From: JBAYJT01 sp041664965
Lineage (GTDB): Bacteria; Pseudomonadota; Gammaproteobacteria; UBA9339
Assembly (NCBI GenBank): GCA_041664965.1
Contig: JBAYJT010000051.1
Span: 1 to 9,829 of the forward strand
Length of the DNA stretch: 9,829 nucleotides
Direction: 5' to 3'
The notes beneath the pieces were generated by a model. That model was not told the DNA's origin. It saw only the letters and a program-made list of their open reading frames with translations, and ran no database searches. Below, piece by piece: positions 8,577 to 9,829 of this stretch (position 1 is the stretch's first letter; each line of letters starts with the position of its first letter). The position numbers were made by a program, and so were the translations under genes.

Positions 8577-8581
8577 ATGCT

Positions 8582-9487
8582 ATGAAAAAATTAATAATTT
8601 TAATTATGATGGTATTTTATCCACTACTGACTTTGGGAGCTAACATGGCAGCAGTTACAGGTAAAATAATTTATGGTTCTGGAGATTTTCTGATCTCTTT
8701 AGATTTGTCGAATTCTAAAGAAGTAGTTTTGAAAAAGCTAATTATGGCAAGTTTTTCGGGATTAACAAAAATTGATGCAGACAGAATACTTTTGACTACC
8801 TATTATGGCCCTATGACTGAAAAACTTTCGCCAAGCATAATGGAATATAATTTAAAGACTTCGCAGATGACTAAATTATTTCCAAATGCTGCTTATCCAG
8901 TATTTTTGCCAGAGAGCAAAAAGCTTTTATTTTATTATGTTGGGGGACACTCTAAGCAGGATGATGGGATTTATAGCCTAGATTATAGACAATTAGAAAA
9001 AAAACCAAAAAGAGTGGCTTCGCTTAGCGATGTTGATTTTGGGGATAGTTTAATACCCGTATCTAAAACTGAAGTTGTTTTTAGTAGCACAAAAATTAAT
9101 GATAGGGGAAAAATTTTAATTTACAACGTTGATACACATAAAGTCAGATCCACTTTTCTTCGTAATTGTGACTCCCCATTCATTTGGCGCAGCAAAACAA
9201 AGCAATTATTATGCAGAACTGGTGGTGGTAAATATAAATATTTTTTAACTAGTCTTGATGGTGAGGTAGTTCAAAATATGGATTTTTTTGATGGCAATGA
9301 TGATATGATTCGCCCTGTTCTGTATTTGCCACAATATGACAAATTGCTATTCGTTGTAAATGGTGCTAGGAATTTTAGTGAGTATTATGATCTTTGGATT
9401 TATGATTTTGCGACAGGTGAAAAACATCGGATTTTAAAGGATGATGCCATTATGGGGAATGGCGACGTAGTGTATTATGAAAATTAA
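8582..9487 (+). CDS. Exported propeller-like protein, candidate immunity partner of the RHS tip
   Basis: A 301-residue protein beginning MKKLIILIMMVFYPLLTLGA, a classic signal peptide (lysines, hydrophobic core, small residues at cleavage), so the mature protein should be periplasmic or secreted. No lipobox cysteine is seen. The rest has about six recurring units of a hydrophobic strand plus [YD]-x-x-[ST]-x-[EKQ], for example SLDLSNSKEV, EYNLKTSQM, IYNVDTHKV, SLDGEV and IYDFATGEK. This resembles TolB/WD-type propeller blades. Only five bases separate it from the toxin stop, and its ribosome binding site lies in the toxin gene, so the two are made together. Immunity genes of RHS toxins usually occupy exactly this place. 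Immunity is therefore inferred from position, co-translation and matching location, not from homology. It is long for an immunity protein, so an accessory or substrate-binding role remains possible. Two cysteines (in LRNCDSP and QLLCRTG) could pair. Confidence 0.75.
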   Translation: MKKLIILIMMVFYPLLTLGANMAAVTGKIIYGSGDFLISLDLSNSKEVVLKKLIMASFSGLTKIDADRILLTTYYGPMTEKLSPSIMEYNLKTSQMTKLFPNAAYPVFLPESKKLLFYYVGGHSKQDDGIYSLDYRQLEKKPKRVASLSDVDFGDSLIPVSKTEVVFSSTKINDRGKILIYNVDTHKVRSTFLRNCDSPFIWRSKTKQLLCRTGGGKYKYFLTSLDGEVVQNMDFFDGNDDMIRPVLYLPQYDKLLFVVNGARNFSEYYDLWIYDFATGEKHRILKDDAIMGNGDVVYYEN

Positions 9488-9501
9488 TTGTATAGATACT
9501 T

Positions 9502-9558
9502 TTTGGCGAACAAAAACAAACTGCCGGTGACACACCGGTCTTTGTTATTGTAGGGTAA
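9502..9558 (+). pseudogene. Remnant of an RHS core
   Basis: Positions 9505-9538 match 7305-7338 in the RHS core at 29 of 34 bases without gaps. In the same frame they read FGEQKQTAGDTPVFVIVG then stop, against YGEQKQTKGDTPAYPIT in the intact gene. Similarity fades on both sides. The scrap starts only 14 bases after the stop of the candidate immunity gene. It is most simply a leftover of another RHS copy or of a tip exchange. It has no start codon or ribosome binding site and is not expected to be expressed. Confidence 0.7.
9511..9550 (+). terminator. Long imperfect hairpin, likely terminator of the RHS operon
   Basis: CCGGTG (9524-9529) pairs perfectly with CACCGG (9533-9538) around the loop ACA. 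After a small internal bulge (CTG against TC), CAAAAACAAA (9511-9520) pairs with TTTGTTATTG (9541-9550) except for one mismatch. A GC stem with an A-rich 5' flank and T-rich 3' flank is the layout of an intrinsic, possibly bidirectional, terminator. The T-tract is broken by a G, so strength is uncertain. It lies 23 bases after the stop of the last operon gene and is built largely from the RHS-core remnant. Confidence 0.5.
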
Positions 9559-9771
9559 TATGAATATATGACAAAACCTCACACCCACACACGTCACTCT
9601 GACATGCTTAACACTGCATTTAGGCCGGAAATTGCGAACTTTTATAATTCATTCTTATGGCTATAAAAAGTACGAATTTCATGCGGTAATTGCTAATAAC
9701 CTTAAAATAGTATATTATATATACCATAATTAGATTAATACATTAAAAATAGCATACAGAATATACTTTAT
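9559..9771. other. AT-rich intergenic stretch, no convincing gene
   Basis: Together with the remnant and hairpin upstream this forms a gap of 284 bases between genes. A 32-codon frame at 9568-9666 has no ribosome binding site and no recognisable motif. An imperfect AT-rich inverted repeat (ACTTTTATA 9638-9646 against TATAAAAAGT 9662-9671) is present. From about 9700 the DNA is almost pure A/T and looks like a promoter region. No tRNA or other RNA gene is seen. Confidence 0.5.
9690..9718 (+). promoter_or_regulatory. Candidate promoter of the gene starting at 9772
   Basis: TTGCTA (9690-9695, four of six consensus bases) is followed at 17 bases by TATTAT (9713-9718, five of six). Transcription would begin near 9725, about 47 bases before the ATG. 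The surrounding run of A/T raises the chance of accidental -10 matches, so confidence is limited. Confidence 0.35.
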
Positions 9772-9829
9772 ATGGATAAAATACTAGGTTTGGGAAAATT
9801 AGATAGACAACAGCTAGCGACTATTTTGC
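9772..9829 (+). CDS. Start of an unidentified gene, 3' end outside window
   Basis: ATG at 9772 opens a frame that runs to the window end with 19 codons, MDKILGLGKLDRQQLATIL. No clear Shine-Dalgarno precedes it, but a plausible promoter does. The short basic-then-helical start (KLDRQQLATIL) is reminiscent of the N-terminal winged-helix part of AbiEi-type antitoxin/regulator proteins. That is a weak resemblance over very few residues and should not be taken as an assignment. It is separated from the RHS operon by a hairpin, so it is probably an independent unit. Confidence 0.4.
   Translation, partial: MDKILGLGKLDRQQLATIL

Noticed and set aside
8573..8581. GTG start overlapping the RHS stop codon
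   Set aside because: It lies on the GGGAG ribosome binding site; ATG 8582 starts exactly at the MKK of the signal peptide.
9568..9666. 32-codon frame MTKPHTHTRHS... in the downstream gap
   Set aside because: No ribosome binding site, no signal or membrane segment, and the length is what chance would give.
9638..9671. AT-rich inverted repeat as an operator or attachment site
   Set aside because: One arm has a bulge, the loop is 15 bases, and such matches are common in DNA this AT-rich.

Overview
The window is AT-rich bacterial DNA with all genes on the + strand. It looks like a Gram-negative (gammaproteobacterial) genome. The reasons are Sec signal peptides on the secreted proteins, a SpvB/TcB-type RHS toxin, and cysteine-bearing Ig-like modules attached to a beta-propeller, a combination common in aquatic or intracellular gammaproteobacteria such as Legionellales. 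The taxon is an inference from style, not from a marker gene.

Layout. (1) Positions 1-1889 hold the 3' part of a large secreted protein whose start lies outside the window: two Ig-like domains, then a propeller with seven copies of a [LIM]Y[LFIM]GG[DSV]F strand. (2) Positions 1890-2003 are a compact regulatory gap with a perfect 20-nt palindrome, a good sigma70-like promoter, a second small hairpin and a strong Shine-Dalgarno. (3) Positions 2004-8576 encode a 2190-aa RHS polymorphic toxin: signal peptide, SpvB domain, seven tandem GW..APQY.PP repeats (a second predicted seven-bladed propeller), TcdB-middle-like domain, YD/RHS repeats, RHS-associated core ending in DPNGF, a glycine/alanine-rich pre-toxin region and a ~137-aa variable tip. 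(4) Positions 8582-9487 encode a 301-aa exported protein, itself probably a propeller, translationally coupled to the toxin and the obvious immunity candidate. (5) Positions 9488-9771 contain a fragment of an RHS core matching the intact gene at 7305-7338, which also forms a long hairpin, followed by very AT-rich DNA with a candidate promoter. (6) From 9772 a new gene starts and runs off the window.

How it fits together. The intact toxin would be exported through Sec, its SpvB/propeller/RHS shell would enclose the C-terminal tip, and the tip would be released by core-linked self-cleavage. The tip ends in an N-C-Q-x-Y-V motif with an upstream H-x-x-I, a layout that suggests a permuted papain/NlpC/LRAT-like cysteine hydrolase. 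The next gene has its own signal peptide, so protection would act in the periplasm. Tip and neighbour are visibly more AT-rich than the RHS core, and an RHS-core scrap lies just beyond them. Together these point to a horizontally exchanged toxin-immunity cassette.
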